From contig NC_014207.1 in the NCBI RefSeq assembly GCF_000093025.1, positions 682,001 through 746,000 on the forward strand: a DNA stretch of 64,000 nucleotides. The letters run 5' to 3'. Under the pieces are notes generated by a model. It had not been told where the DNA came from. It made no database searches and saw only the letters and a program-made list of their open reading frames with translations. Of the stretch, positions 27,754-36,300 are shown one piece after another. A program made the translations under genes and the position numbers. Position 1 is the stretch's first letter, and every line of letters starts with the position of its first letter. This DNA is from Methylotenera versatilis 301 (GTDB lineage Bacteria; Pseudomonadota; Gammaproteobacteria; Burkholderiales; Methylophilaceae).

Positions 27754-28730
27754 GCTTGGCTCCCCGCTTGGCTGCCAGAATTTTGCCCGCCAGCCAGCAT
27801 CGCCATTACTGCCATGCGAACGGCGATGCCGTAAGTGACTTGCGGCAAAATAACAGATTGGCTGCCATCCGCTACACTAGAATCAATTTCTACACCGCGG
27901 TTCATTGGTCCCGGGTGCAGTACGATAGCATCTGGTTTAGCGAGGTTTAATTTGTCTTGAGTGAGGCCATAGGTTTTAAAATATTCTTGTGCGCTGGGTA
28001 GCATCGCACCATTCATACGCTCGTTTTGTAAGCGTAACATCATCACCACGTCCACGTCTTTCAGCCCAGTTTTCATGTCATGAAACACGTGCACGCCTAG
28101 CTTTTCTACTTGCGTTGGAAGCAGCGTTTTTGGTGCAATGACGCGCACTTCAGGTACACCTAATGTTGTCAAAGCGTGAATCTCAGAGCGTGCTACACGT
28201 GAATGCAGCACATCGCCGACAATCGCCACACGCAGATTGTGCAAGTCAGGCTTGTACTTGCGTATGGTAAACATATCCAGCAGACCTTGTGTTGGATGTG
28301 AATGGCGACCATCACCAGCATTAATGACGTGAATATGATCAGGGACATGCTTCGCAATAAAGTGCGCCGCGCCAGATTGAGAATGGCGCACCACAAACAT
28401 ATCCGCATGCATAGCGATTAAGTTGTCGACGGTATCTAAAATGGTTTCGCCTTTAGATTGCGAGGAGGTGTTCACATTTAAGCTGATGACATCGGCTGAA
28501 AGACGTTTAGCTGCGATTTCAAAGGTGGTGCGGGTGCGGGTGCTGTTTTCAAAAAACAAATTACATACCGTTTTGCCGCGTAAAAGTGGTACTTTTTTAA
28601 CTTCACGCTCGGCCACCCCTACAAAAGATTCAGCGGTATCTAGTATTTGATTCAATATTCTTTTTGGTAGGCCTTCAATAGAAAGCAAGTGTCGTAAACG
28701 GCCATCGGCATCTAATTGCGGGTTATTCAT
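27750..28730 (-). CDS. pyrB: Aspartate carbamoyltransferase catalytic subunit
   Basis: 326 residues. Carbamoyl phosphate plus aspartate gives carbamoyl aspartate, the first committed pyrimidine step. Carbamoyl-phosphate motif [12 protein letters not shown] at about 60-71, HPTQ in [13 protein letters not shown], and [13 protein letters not shown] near the C-terminus. An N-terminal extension with RILNQILD is typical of the class whose enzyme includes a PyrC-like subunit. There is no pyrI regulatory gene. It overlaps pyrR by 8 nt. Confidence 0.96.
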   Translation of the reverse strand: MNNPQLDADGRLRHLLSIEGLPKRILNQILDTAESFVGVAEREVKKVPLLRGKTVCNLFFENSTRTRTTFEIAAKRLSADVISLNVNTSSQSKGETILDTVDNLIAMHADMFVVRHSQSGAAHFIAKHVPDHIHVINAGDGRHSHPTQGLLDMFTIRKYKPDLHNLRVAIVGDVLHSRVARSEIHALTTLGVPEVRVIAPKTLLPTQVEKLGVHVFHDMKTGLKDVDVVMMLRLQNERMNGAMLPSAQEYFKTYGLTQDKLNLAKPDAIVLHPGPMNRGVEIDSSVADGSQSVILPQVTYGIAVRMAVMAMLAGGQNSGSQAGSQA

Positions 28731-29280
28731 GTTTGTGTACCTGGCTTTGATTAAAGTTCAAGGATTGAAGCTCAAGGCTTAAAGTGCCATCTTGATTTTG
28801 TATGAGTTGCAAATTCTGACTAGCATCTAAAGCAATATCAGCAGCAGTAATTTGCGGTGCAATTGGCAACTCGCGGCCACCACGGTTTACAAGTGCAACC
28901 AAAGTAATGCTAGCAGGGCGACCATAATCAAATAACTCGTTCATAGCCGCGCGTGTAGTACGGCCGGTGTAAAAAACGTCATCAATCAGAATAATATGCT
29001 TGTTTTCGACGTCAAATGGAATCTGGCTCGGGCGGTTTTCAGCTTTTAAGCCGCGCTTTTCGTAGTCATCACGATAAAACGACACATCTAATGTGCCATG
29101 TTCAATAGCATTGGCGGCGATATCTTTTTCTAATAGAACTAGTAACTTTTGCATTAACCAAACGCCGCCACTTTGAATGCCGACGAGTGCTGTATTGGCT
29201 TGTAGTAAGGGTTGAACTTTTTGAGCCAGCGTTTTGAGCAGGTCTTCAGCATGAGGTAATGAGATGTTTTTTGAAGTCAT
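28723..29280 (-). CDS. pyrR: PyrR-type phosphoribosyltransferase (uracil PRT / pyr regulator family)
   Basis: 185 residues. PRPP-binding motif [18 protein letters not shown] and the PyrR-type body ([26 protein letters not shown]). In Bacillus PyrR binds pyr mRNA and controls attenuation; in proteobacteria it is kept with pyrB and may act mainly as a phosphoribosyltransferase or by another regulatory route. I see no PyrR-type anti-antiterminator in the short gaps around it. It sits between ruvX and pyrB. Confidence 0.92.
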   Translation of the reverse strand: MTSKNISLPHAEDLLKTLAQKVQPLLQANTALVGIQSGGVWLMQKLLVLLEKDIAANAIEHGTLDVSFYRDDYEKRGLKAENRPSQIPFDVENKHIILIDDVFYTGRTTRAAMNELFDYGRPASITLVALVNRGGRELPIAPQITAADIALDASQNLQLIQNQDGTLSLELQSLNFNQSQVHKHE

Positions 29281-29328
29281 TTCTGTATTTTACCTGTAAT
29301 CATCATTCACATTCAAAGTGAGGCAATT

Positions 29329-29823
29329 TTATAAGCCACTAAAATAGCTTTGCAATATGGTTTGCGCGGCGACTTGATCCAGCATTTCTTTTTGCGCGCG
29401 GCCCTTAATCCCAGATTGATTCAATAAATCGCTCGCCTCAACTGAGCTGTAGCGTTCATCAATGAGCACGACGGGTAAGTTAAAGCGGCCATTTAGTCGC
29501 CTTGCAAACTTTTTGCAGAGTTGTGTGACGCTGGTTTCTGCGCCGTCTAAACTTAATGGCAAGCCCACAATCAGTAGTTTAGGCTGCCACTCTTTGACTA
29601 GTTTGCTAATCGCTTCAAAGCGAACTTCGTTGCTTTCATTGTCTATCGTCACCAGCGGATTGGCCGAGGCTAATAAGTGCTCGCCAACGGCTACGCCTAT
29701 TCTTTGCTCACCAAAATCAAAACACAAGACGGTGCTGGCTAGTACTATTTTGGCGTCGTAAACGCTTTCGTTATCTATCAGTTGGCCGTGAGTTGCTGGT
29801 TTTGCATTAACAACGTTCGCCAT
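29329..29823 (-). CDS. ruvX: RuvX/YqgF putative Holliday junction resolvase
   Basis: 164 residues. RNase H-like fold: FDFGEQRIGVAVGE with the first catalytic Asp, LLIVGLPLSLDG, and DERYSSVEASDLL with the second acidic site. YqgF is implicated in 16S rRNA 3'-end maturation as well as junction cleavage. It carries about 30 extra N-terminal residues compared with the usual protein; the TAATG overlap with the yqgE stop supports this start. Confidence 0.93.
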   Translation of the reverse strand: MANVVNAKPATHGQLIDNESVYDAKIVLASTVLCFDFGEQRIGVAVGEHLLASANPLVTIDNESNEVRFEAISKLVKEWQPKLLIVGLPLSLDGAETSVTQLCKKFARRLNGRFNLPVVLIDERYSSVEASDLLNQSGIKGRAQKEMLDQVAAQTILQSYFSGL

Positions 29824-30401
29824 TAAGCGTGACCTGCCACGTCAGATAGCATGGCAGGGTCAACCCCTAATAGCGCCATGGTTGCATTGAGTTTTTCATC
29901 GTAATCTAGTTCGTACAGAATTTTGTGTAAAGTTTCTACGTCTTTTGCCTGTACAGATAGCCATGAGTTTTGTTTGATTTCCTCCTCAAGTTGTCCTGGT
30001 GTCCAGCCTGCATAGCCTAGTGTTAGCAGCATTTTTGCGGGGCCACTACCAATTGCGACAGATTCTAAAATGTCTTTAGATGTAGTCAGTGCGGTATTTT
30101 CTGCAATAGTGATGGTGCTATCCCATTCGCCAGCGGATGTTTCATGTAAAACAAAACCGCGTTCAGGTTGCACAGGTCCGCCATACAACACAGGCGTGTC
30201 AGCAACTGCAAAATTGAGTAGTTCTACTTTGATTTTTTCAAACAGCGTGTCGTAGGTGATGTCAGTAGGGCGATTAATCATCACACCCATGGCACCTTCT
30301 TGATTATGCGTGCAGATAAATGTGACGGATTTAGCGAAAAATGGGTCTGTCATGGCGGGCATCGCGATGAGAAAATGACCTGTGAGGTTGATGTTTTCCA
30401 A
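29823..30401 (-). CDS. yqgE: YqgE/AlgH family protein
   Basis: 192 residues. Signatures LTGHFLIAMPAMTDPFFAKSVTFICTHNQEGAMGVMINRP, LYGGPVQPERGFVLH, and LGYAGWTPGQLEEEI identify the UPF0301/AlgH family. Molecular function is unknown; in Pseudomonas AlgH affects many pathways. It heads the conserved series yqgE-ruvX-pyrR-pyrB-pyrC'. Confidence 0.95.
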   Translation of the reverse strand: MENINLTGHFLIAMPAMTDPFFAKSVTFICTHNQEGAMGVMINRPTDITYDTLFEKIKVELLNFAVADTPVLYGGPVQPERGFVLHETSAGEWDSTITIAENTALTTSKDILESVAIGSGPAKMLLTLGYAGWTPGQLEEEIKQNSWLSVQAKDVETLHKILYELDYDEKLNATMALLGVDPAMLSDVAGHA

Positions 30402-30453
30402 TGGTTTATTCTAACATATCTGGTTGATTGGTATGGTTATTCTTAATCTATTA

Positions 30454-31578
30454 TTAGCTATTGTTGCTAGCTTCTAAATAACCCGTCACTTCTAAGCCAA
30501 AGCCTGTCATGCTTGGCATTTTGCGCGGTGTGGCAAGTAATTTCATTTTACCTACGCCAATATCTAACAGTATTTGTGAGCCTATACCGTAAGTACGCAA
30601 CTCCTGATTGATGCGTATTTTCTCATCAGCGCCTTGAATGCGCTCGATGATAGCCTCGCCAGTTTCTTGCTGATGCAATAACACCATGACGCCAGATTCG
30701 GCATTGGCAATCACTTTCATCGCATCCAGTGTATTCCAGCTATGTGTGCAACTGCTGCTATCCAGTAAGTCGAAAATTGAAAGCGGTTCATGCACGCGCA
30801 CTAGTGTTTCTTGTGCGGCATTTGGTTCGCCTTTAATGAGTGCTAAATGCGTTTCTTTAGCGATTTTATCTCGATAGGCAATCAGCTTCATTTCGCCGTA
30901 AGGTGTTTGAATGGTGCGTTCTGCCGCGCGCTCAACTAGGCGTTCGGTTTGTGCGCGATATTGAATTAAATCTGCAATCGTGCCGATTTTAAGTTGATGT
31001 TCGGCGGCAAACAGCATTAAGTCTGGCAAACGTGCCATGCTGCCGTCATCTTTTAAAATTTCGCAAATCACGCTAGTGGGTTCGCAGCCTGCTAACTTAG
31101 CTAAGTCGCAACCTGCTTCAGTATGACCTGCGCGTACTAATACGCCACCGTCCATGGCCGCGAGAGGAAAAATATGCCCTGGGCTGACAATGTCTTGCGG
31201 TTTTGCGTTTTTTGCTACGGCCGCTTGCACCGTGCGTGCGCGGTCTGCTGCAGAAATGCCAGTAGTGACACCTTCAGCTGCTTCAATTGATACCGTGAAA
31301 TTAGTACCCATGCGCGCACCATTTTTTTGTACCATTTTTGTTAGGTTTAACTGACGGCAACGGTCTTCAGTCAAGGTTAAGCAAATCAAACCACGACCAT
31401 GTTTCGCCATGAAATTGATATGTTCTGCAGTGGAAAATTCTGCGGCTAAGACTAAATCGCCTTCGTTTTCGCGATTTTCGTCATCGACTAGCACCACCAT
31501 GCGGCCGTGTTTGATTTCTTCAATAATCTCCTGTGCGGAACTAATGGTTGCCGTGCTGATTGTTTGATTGTTACTCAT
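30454..31578 (-). CDS. ribB: 3,4-dihydroxy-2-butanone 4-phosphate synthase with degenerate GTP cyclohydrolase II domain (RibBX)
   Basis: 374 residues. The N-terminal half (about 10-212) is a complete RibB domain that makes the four-carbon riboflavin precursor from ribulose 5-phosphate: [55 protein letters not shown]. The C-terminal half resembles GTP cyclohydrolase II but lacks the zinc triad C-x10-C-x-C and most of its substrate loop; only [21 protein letters not shown] remains recognisable. This is the RibBX variant described in Proteobacteria, with RibA activity supplied by another gene. It lies 30 nt after ribE on the same strand. Confidence 0.88.
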   Translation of the reverse strand: MSNNQTISTATISSAQEIIEEIKHGRMVVLVDDENRENEGDLVLAAEFSTAEHINFMAKHGRGLICLTLTEDRCRQLNLTKMVQKNGARMGTNFTVSIEAAEGVTTGISAADRARTVQAAVAKNAKPQDIVSPGHIFPLAAMDGGVLVRAGHTEAGCDLAKLAGCEPTSVICEILKDDGSMARLPDLMLFAAEHQLKIGTIADLIQYRAQTERLVERAAERTIQTPYGEMKLIAYRDKIAKETHLALIKGEPNAAQETLVRVHEPLSIFDLLDSSSCTHSWNTLDAMKVIANAESGVMVLLHQQETGEAIIERIQGADEKIRINQELRTYGIGSQILLDIGVGKMKLLATPRKMPSMTGFGLEVTGYLEASNNS

Positions 31579-31608
31579 TCAGTCGATGTTTCCTTAATTT
31601 CTTGTTTA

Positions 31609-32214
31609 TTAGCTGCCAGCTGGCTCTGCTGCCCAAAGTGTCATGCGTTCTACATAGCGCGCGATTTGGTCAACTTCTAAATTAACCCGACTTCCAGCTT
31701 TTAAAAATTGTAGCGAGGTATTTTCTAATGTGTGCGGAATCAAGTTCATGCTAAATACATCTGAGGCAATGGTGTTCACGGTAAGACTCACGCCGTTTAC
31801 GCAAATTGAGCCTTTGACTGAAATATATTTTGAAATAGCGTGTGGTGCGCGAATATCCAGCTTCCAGCAGTCGCCTAATGGTTCAAAAAACACTACCTCG
31901 CCAACGCCATCCACATGGCCACTCACCAAGTGGCCACCTAGCCTGTCACTCAGTCGTAATGCTTTTTCCAGATTGACTGCAATTGGCTTATCAAGCCCGA
32001 TGGTAACTGAGAGGGACTCTTTGGAAACATGCGCTTCGAAATGTGATTCGTCAAAAGTAATAGCAGTGAGGCAAACGCCATTTACCGCGATGCTGTCGCC
32101 AATTTTAACGTCCAGCATATCTAGCCCTGTGCAGCTAATATTGAGCTTTACGTCGTCGCCCATTGGCGTTACGCGTTCGATTTGACCTACGGTCTGTATG
32201 ATTCCTGTAAACAT
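31609..32214 (-). CDS. ribE: Riboflavin synthase, alpha chain
   Basis: 201 residues. Two lumazine-binding repeats, each beginning with a TGI or SGH core: MFTGIIQTVGQIE ... IAVNGVCLTAI and LGGHLVSGHVDGVGEVV ... ICVNGVSLTVN. It disproportionates two 6,7-dimethyl-8-ribityllumazine molecules into riboflavin. Upstream of ribBX on the same strand. No FMN riboswitch is visible in the 220 bases before it. Confidence 0.95.
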   Translation of the reverse strand: MFTGIIQTVGQIERVTPMGDDVKLNISCTGLDMLDVKIGDSIAVNGVCLTAITFDESHFEAHVSKESLSVTIGLDKPIAVNLEKALRLSDRLGGHLVSGHVDGVGEVVFFEPLGDCWKLDIRAPHAISKYISVKGSICVNGVSLTVNTIASDVFSMNLIPHTLENTSLQFLKAGSRVNLEVDQIARYVERMTLWAAEPAGS

Positions 32215-32435
32215 AGCGTAATTTTATCAGACTTGTTGCAAGACTTGGTGGTCAATATGTTTGCATTAATCATGCATATTGACTACATGGCAGCATAGTA
32301 AATTTGAATGGCTAATCTGGCAGGAGAATATAGCTTTGACTTTTAACTACAAAATATTGGTCATGCTGTAAATTAAGCTTATAGGTGCTTGTCTAAATTT
32401 AGTTAGATTTAGCAAGTAAGGACTAAAGGTTAACA

Positions 32436-34151
32436 ATGATGCAATCCGCAAAGCTAGCAAAAAATGAACAAGCTCGATCTGTAAGAGTTAAACGCTCAAT
32501 AGCGTTAGACTCTATGCCTGAACGCTTGTTTGATGAAATGGCCAAGCAGGCAAAAGAAACTTGCGGCACTAAAACCTCTTCTAAAACTTCGTCTAATCGA
32601 TTATTGGGTAAACAGCGCCAGTGGTTTAAAGCCAAGGCTGCTGCAAGTAAAACACTACAGGCTCGGGAAAGCGCCATCAATGCAATTGAATCCAAGTCTA
32701 GCGTTTTATCAGCAATCCTTGATGATTCTGCTTCGCCCATATTTGATAGTGAAGGTAAAGCGATAGGTACGGTTTTAGTGTTTAACGATATGGCTATGCA
32801 GCGCCAAATGGCGGAGGAGCTTTCATACCGCACCACGCACGACACGCTGACGGGACTAGTTAATCGGGATGAGTTTGAGCACAGGCTACAAAAATTTATC
32901 AACGAAAATCGCGGACTAGACCTGCAAAACGCCTTGATGTACATTGATTTGGATCAGCTTAAGGCGGTTAATATTAGCTGTGGACATTCTGCTGGTGATG
33001 CCTTGCTCAAAGAAGTTGGCGGGATCATGCAATCATGTATTCGCAATACCGATACGCTGGCCAGGATAGGCGACAATAAATTCGCTGTGATTTTGTATCA
33101 ATGTGACACTGCAAAAGCAATCGCCATTGCAAAGAAAATTTGCCGTTCAATTGAAGCGTTCCGATTTATGTCTAACGAGCAAAGTTTTTGCATAGATGCC
33201 AGCTTGGGTTTGGTGATGATAGATAAAAACTGGACTAGCGATACTAGCCTGATGCGCGCGGCAGACAGCGCATGTTCAGAAGCAAAGCTGGCTGGCAGAA
33301 ATCGCCTGCATCTTTATTACGATGATCATTTAACCGAAACGCATAGAAGTGACGTTCGGTGGGTGAGCCGTATTGAGCAGGCTTTGGAATACGATGGCTT
33401 TGTATTGTTTTGTCAGCGCATTATGCCGCTTAAGCACCAAGGTTTAGAGCATGCCGAAATCCTTATTCGCATGAAAGACAAATCTGGCGGATTTATTCAA
33501 CCTGATGCTTTTTTACCCGCAGCGGAGCGGTTTAATCTGGTTTCGCGCATCGATCGTTGGGTGATTGCGCAAATGTTTGAGTGGATGAAAGTCAATGTCG
33601 ACTCACTTAGCCATATCGAAACTATTTCTGTGAATCTTTCTGGACAATCTTTAGGCGATGTTGCTTTTCATAGTTATGTATTGAACCTCATTGAAACAAC
33701 AGCGATTGATTGCAGCAAGCTTTGCTTTGAGGTGACTGAAACCGCAGCAATCACCAATATTGCTGCGGCTCAGAACTTTATTCAAGCCATGAATCAGCAT
33801 GGCGTTAAATTCTCTCTTGATGATTTTGGCAGTGGTGTTTCATCTTTTGGTTATCTTAATAATTTGGCGGTAGATTATTTGAAGATAGACGGGCAATTTA
33901 TCACTGATTTACTTGAAAATAAGATTGGTCAGGCCACTGTACGTTGCATTGCGGAGGTGGCTAAAGTCACTGGCAAAAGAACGATTGCCGAATGGGTTGA
34001 AAGCCAAGCTGTAGAAAATATGCTCAAAGAGATGGGCGTAGATTTTACTCAGGGCTATCTTAAACATAAGCCATCCGCTTTAAACTCTTTACTGGATAAG
34101 GAATGCACTTCATTCAGTCAGCAATTAAAGGCGGTTGCACTTGCGCATTAA
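32436..34151 (+). CDS. Degenerate GGDEF plus EAL domain protein (probable c-di-GMP phosphodiesterase)
   Basis: 571 residues. Unusual basic N-terminus (1-90), then the tail end of a PAS domain (about 92-118, DDSASPIFDSEGKAIGTVLVFNDM), a GGDEF domain (about 132-295) and an EAL domain (about 310-555). The GGDEF signature reads GDNKF at 212-216, so it should not make c-di-GMP. The EAL domain keeps its metal and catalytic residues: EIL at 341-343, SVNLSG, FEVTETA, DDFGSG, DYLKIDG, AEWVES and QGY. It is therefore probably an active phosphodiesterase. No membrane helix. Single gene, divergent from ribE. Confidence 0.88.
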   Translation: MMQSAKLAKNEQARSVRVKRSIALDSMPERLFDEMAKQAKETCGTKTSSKTSSNRLLGKQRQWFKAKAAASKTLQARESAINAIESKSSVLSAILDDSASPIFDSEGKAIGTVLVFNDMAMQRQMAEELSYRTTHDTLTGLVNRDEFEHRLQKFINENRGLDLQNALMYIDLDQLKAVNISCGHSAGDALLKEVGGIMQSCIRNTDTLARIGDNKFAVILYQCDTAKAIAIAKKICRSIEAFRFMSNEQSFCIDASLGLVMIDKNWTSDTSLMRAADSACSEAKLAGRNRLHLYYDDHLTETHRSDVRWVSRIEQALEYDGFVLFCQRIMPLKHQGLEHAEILIRMKDKSGGFIQPDAFLPAAERFNLVSRIDRWVIAQMFEWMKVNVDSLSHIETISVNLSGQSLGDVAFHSYVLNLIETTAIDCSKLCFEVTETAAITNIAAAQNFIQAMNQHGVKFSLDDFGSGVSSFGYLNNLAVDYLKIDGQFITDLLENKIGQATVRCIAEVAKVTGKRTIAEWVESQAVENMLKEMGVDFTQGYLKHKPSALNSLLDKECTSFSQQLKAVALAH

Positions 34152-34304
34152 AGTCATTCAGTCTAGTTAAATATATTTTTAAGTAAGTCTTAAAGTAAGT
34201 CTTCGAGTATCAAAACGACTAAGTTCTAAATTCACAATCTTTAACACTATTCATGATTACAATTTGTTGCTAAGCAACTCTGTAACCCTGTTAGAATTTA
34301 GCCT

Positions 34305-35600
34305 ATGTTACAAAAAATAAAATCTTTCATCGCTAGTTTCTCCGTATTTGAATTATTCGTTGGCATGCGCTACACGCGTGCTAAACGTAAAAATCACTTC
34401 ATTTCATTTATCTCACTCACCAGTATGATAGGCATTGCGCTGGGCGTGGCGGCGCTCATTATTGTGCTGTCAGTGATGAATGGTTTCCAAAAAGATCTGC
34501 GTACGCGAATTTTGGGTGTGGCGTCGCATTTGGAAATTACTGGCAGCAATAACACGCTGAGTGATTGGCCGAATATTGCTGAGTCATCGGTTAAACGTGA
34601 GCACGTGTTGGCGAGCGCACCTTATATTACGGCACAGGCTATGCTGAGTTACGGTCAAGGCGTGCAGGGTGCCATTATTCGCGGTGTGATACCTGCGGCT
34701 GAAGATAAAGTCGCCGATTTAGGCAAGAGCATGCGCGTTGGCAGTTTAAATGACTTACGTGCGGGCGAGTTTGGCATAATTTTAGGCACGGACTTGGCGT
34801 ATAACTTAGGCGCGCAAATGGGCGACAAAGTCGTTGTGATGGCGCCGCAGGGGCAGTTTACGCCAGCGGGCGTTGTGCCACGCTTAAAACAGTTTACCGT
34901 GATTGGTTTGTTCAGCAGTGGCATGCAGGAGTATGACGCTGGCTTGGCGCTCATTCACATGGATGACGCAGCTAAGCTTTACCGTATGGACAATAAAGTG
35001 TCTGGCGTTCGCCTAAAGTTGGATGATCTATTTATTGCGCCTAATGTAGCCGCATCAATTTCTAAAGACTTGAATCAACCCTCCAACCCAACTGGCGCTT
35101 ATTACGTGACCGATTGGACACAGCAGCATTCGAATTTTTTCAAAGCTGTGCAAATGGAAAAGCGCGTGATGTTTATTATTTTGACGTTAATCGTGGCCGT
35201 TGCCGCGTTTAATATCGTTTCCACGCTAGTGATGGCTGTGACAGACAAACGTGCCGACATTGCGATTATGCGCACGTTTGGTGCTAGTCCAGCCAGTATC
35301 ATGGCGATTTTTATCGTGCAAGGCGCGTTAATCGGCTTAATTGGTACCTTAATAGGTGCCGTATTTGGCGTGATTGTTGCACTGAATATTGATGTGATTA
35401 TTCCGTTTATTGAAGGTTTATTTCACATACAATTTTTGGCAAAAGATGTGTACCAAATTAGCGAAGTGCCTTCGGATTTAATTTGGTCTGATGTGACTAC
35501 AATCGTGATCGTTTCATTTGTATTAAGTCTGCTTGCCACTTTATATCCTAGCTGGCGCGCTAGTAAAATCAACCCAGCTGAGGCATTACGTTATGAGTAG
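34305..35600 (+). CDS. lolC: Lipoprotein-releasing ABC transporter permease LolC/LolE
   Basis: 431 residues. Helix near the N-terminus (about 40-65), a large periplasmic MacB-type domain, and three helices at the C-terminus (FtsX domain). [32 protein letters not shown] is the LolC/E family N-terminus. With LolD it extracts outer-membrane lipoproteins from the inner membrane. Only one permease gene is present, so it probably forms a homodimer (LolF-type). No clear ribosome site precedes the ATG. Confidence 0.93.
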   Translation: MLQKIKSFIASFSVFELFVGMRYTRAKRKNHFISFISLTSMIGIALGVAALIIVLSVMNGFQKDLRTRILGVASHLEITGSNNTLSDWPNIAESSVKREHVLASAPYITAQAMLSYGQGVQGAIIRGVIPAAEDKVADLGKSMRVGSLNDLRAGEFGIILGTDLAYNLGAQMGDKVVVMAPQGQFTPAGVVPRLKQFTVIGLFSSGMQEYDAGLALIHMDDAAKLYRMDNKVSGVRLKLDDLFIAPNVAASISKDLNQPSNPTGAYYVTDWTQQHSNFFKAVQMEKRVMFIILTLIVAVAAFNIVSTLVMAVTDKRADIAIMRTFGASPASIMAIFIVQGALIGLIGTLIGAVFGVIVALNIDVIIPFIEGLFHIQFLAKDVYQISEVPSDLIWSDVTTIVIVSFVLSLLATLYPSWRASKINPAEALRYE

Positions 35601-36288
35601 CATGGTGAATAACAAGACTAGCAGCATAGTGTTTTGCCGCGACTTGCATAAAACCTATGAGGGTTTAGAAGTTGCGGTATTAAATGGCATTGACCTAAAT
35701 GTGAGCGCAGGTGAGCAAATTGCGATTGTCGGGACCTCTGGATCTGGCAAAAGTACCTTATTACATTTGCTGGGTGGCTTAGATGCGCCAAGTAGTGGTG
35801 AAGTACGTATTCTCGACCAAAATCTTGCTGCCATGAGTGAAGCCAAGAAAGGTGAAATTCGCAATGAGTCGCTAGGTTTTGTCTATCAGTTTCATCACCT
35901 ATTGCCAGAGTTTACCGCGCTTGAAAATGTTGCCATGCCCCTGTTTATACGGCGTATGCCACGAGAGCAAGCGCTTACATTGGCGGCTGAAACGCTCACT
36001 AAAGTTGGCTTGAAACATCGTATGGAGCATATGCCAGGCGAACTTTCAGGTGGTGAGCGTCAACGTGCCGCAGTGGCGCGCGCATTGGTCACACAACCAC
36101 AATGCATTTTGGCTGATGAACCTACTGGTAATCTCGATCGACACACTGCACATGCGGTCTTTGATTTGTTGCTGGAAGTAAATCAACTGCAACAAAGAAG
36201 CTTAGTGGTGGTAACGCATGACCTAGAGTTGGCCAAAAAAATGCAGCGCCAATACAAACTGGTTGACGGCAAACTACAACCTTTGTAG
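35593..36288 (+). CDS. lolD: Lipoprotein-releasing system ATPase LolD
   Basis: 231 residues from the ATG at 35593, which overlaps the lolC stop by 8 nt; a longer in-frame upstream extension is unlikely. ABC ATPase: Walker [11 protein letters not shown]-loop [23 protein letters not shown], signature LSGGERQR, Walker [13 protein letters not shown], His in VVVTHD. It powers lipoprotein release together with LolC. Confidence 0.95.
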   Translation: MSSMVNNKTSSIVFCRDLHKTYEGLEVAVLNGIDLNVSAGEQIAIVGTSGSGKSTLLHLLGGLDAPSSGEVRILDQNLAAMSEAKKGEIRNESLGFVYQFHHLLPEFTALENVAMPLFIRRMPREQALTLAAETLTKVGLKHRMEHMPGELSGGERQRAAVARALVTQPQCILADEPTGNLDRHTAHAVFDLLLEVNQLQQRSLVVVTHDLELAKKMQRQYKLVDGKLQPL

Positions 36289-36300
36289 GTAAGACGCGCT

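Noticed and set aside
28723-29280. PyrR-controlled attenuator in the pyr cluster
   Set aside because: The gaps around pyrR, pyrB and ruvX are short or overlapping, and no antiterminator/terminator pair can be drawn.
32215-32435. FMN riboswitch ahead of ribE
   Set aside because: The conserved RFN element blocks are not recognisable in either orientation.
32423-32944. 173-codon minus-strand frame opposite the GGDEF/EAL gene
   Set aside because: The plus-strand frame encodes recognisable PAS, GGDEF and EAL segments across this stretch; the antisense product is Ser/Leu-rich without domain features.
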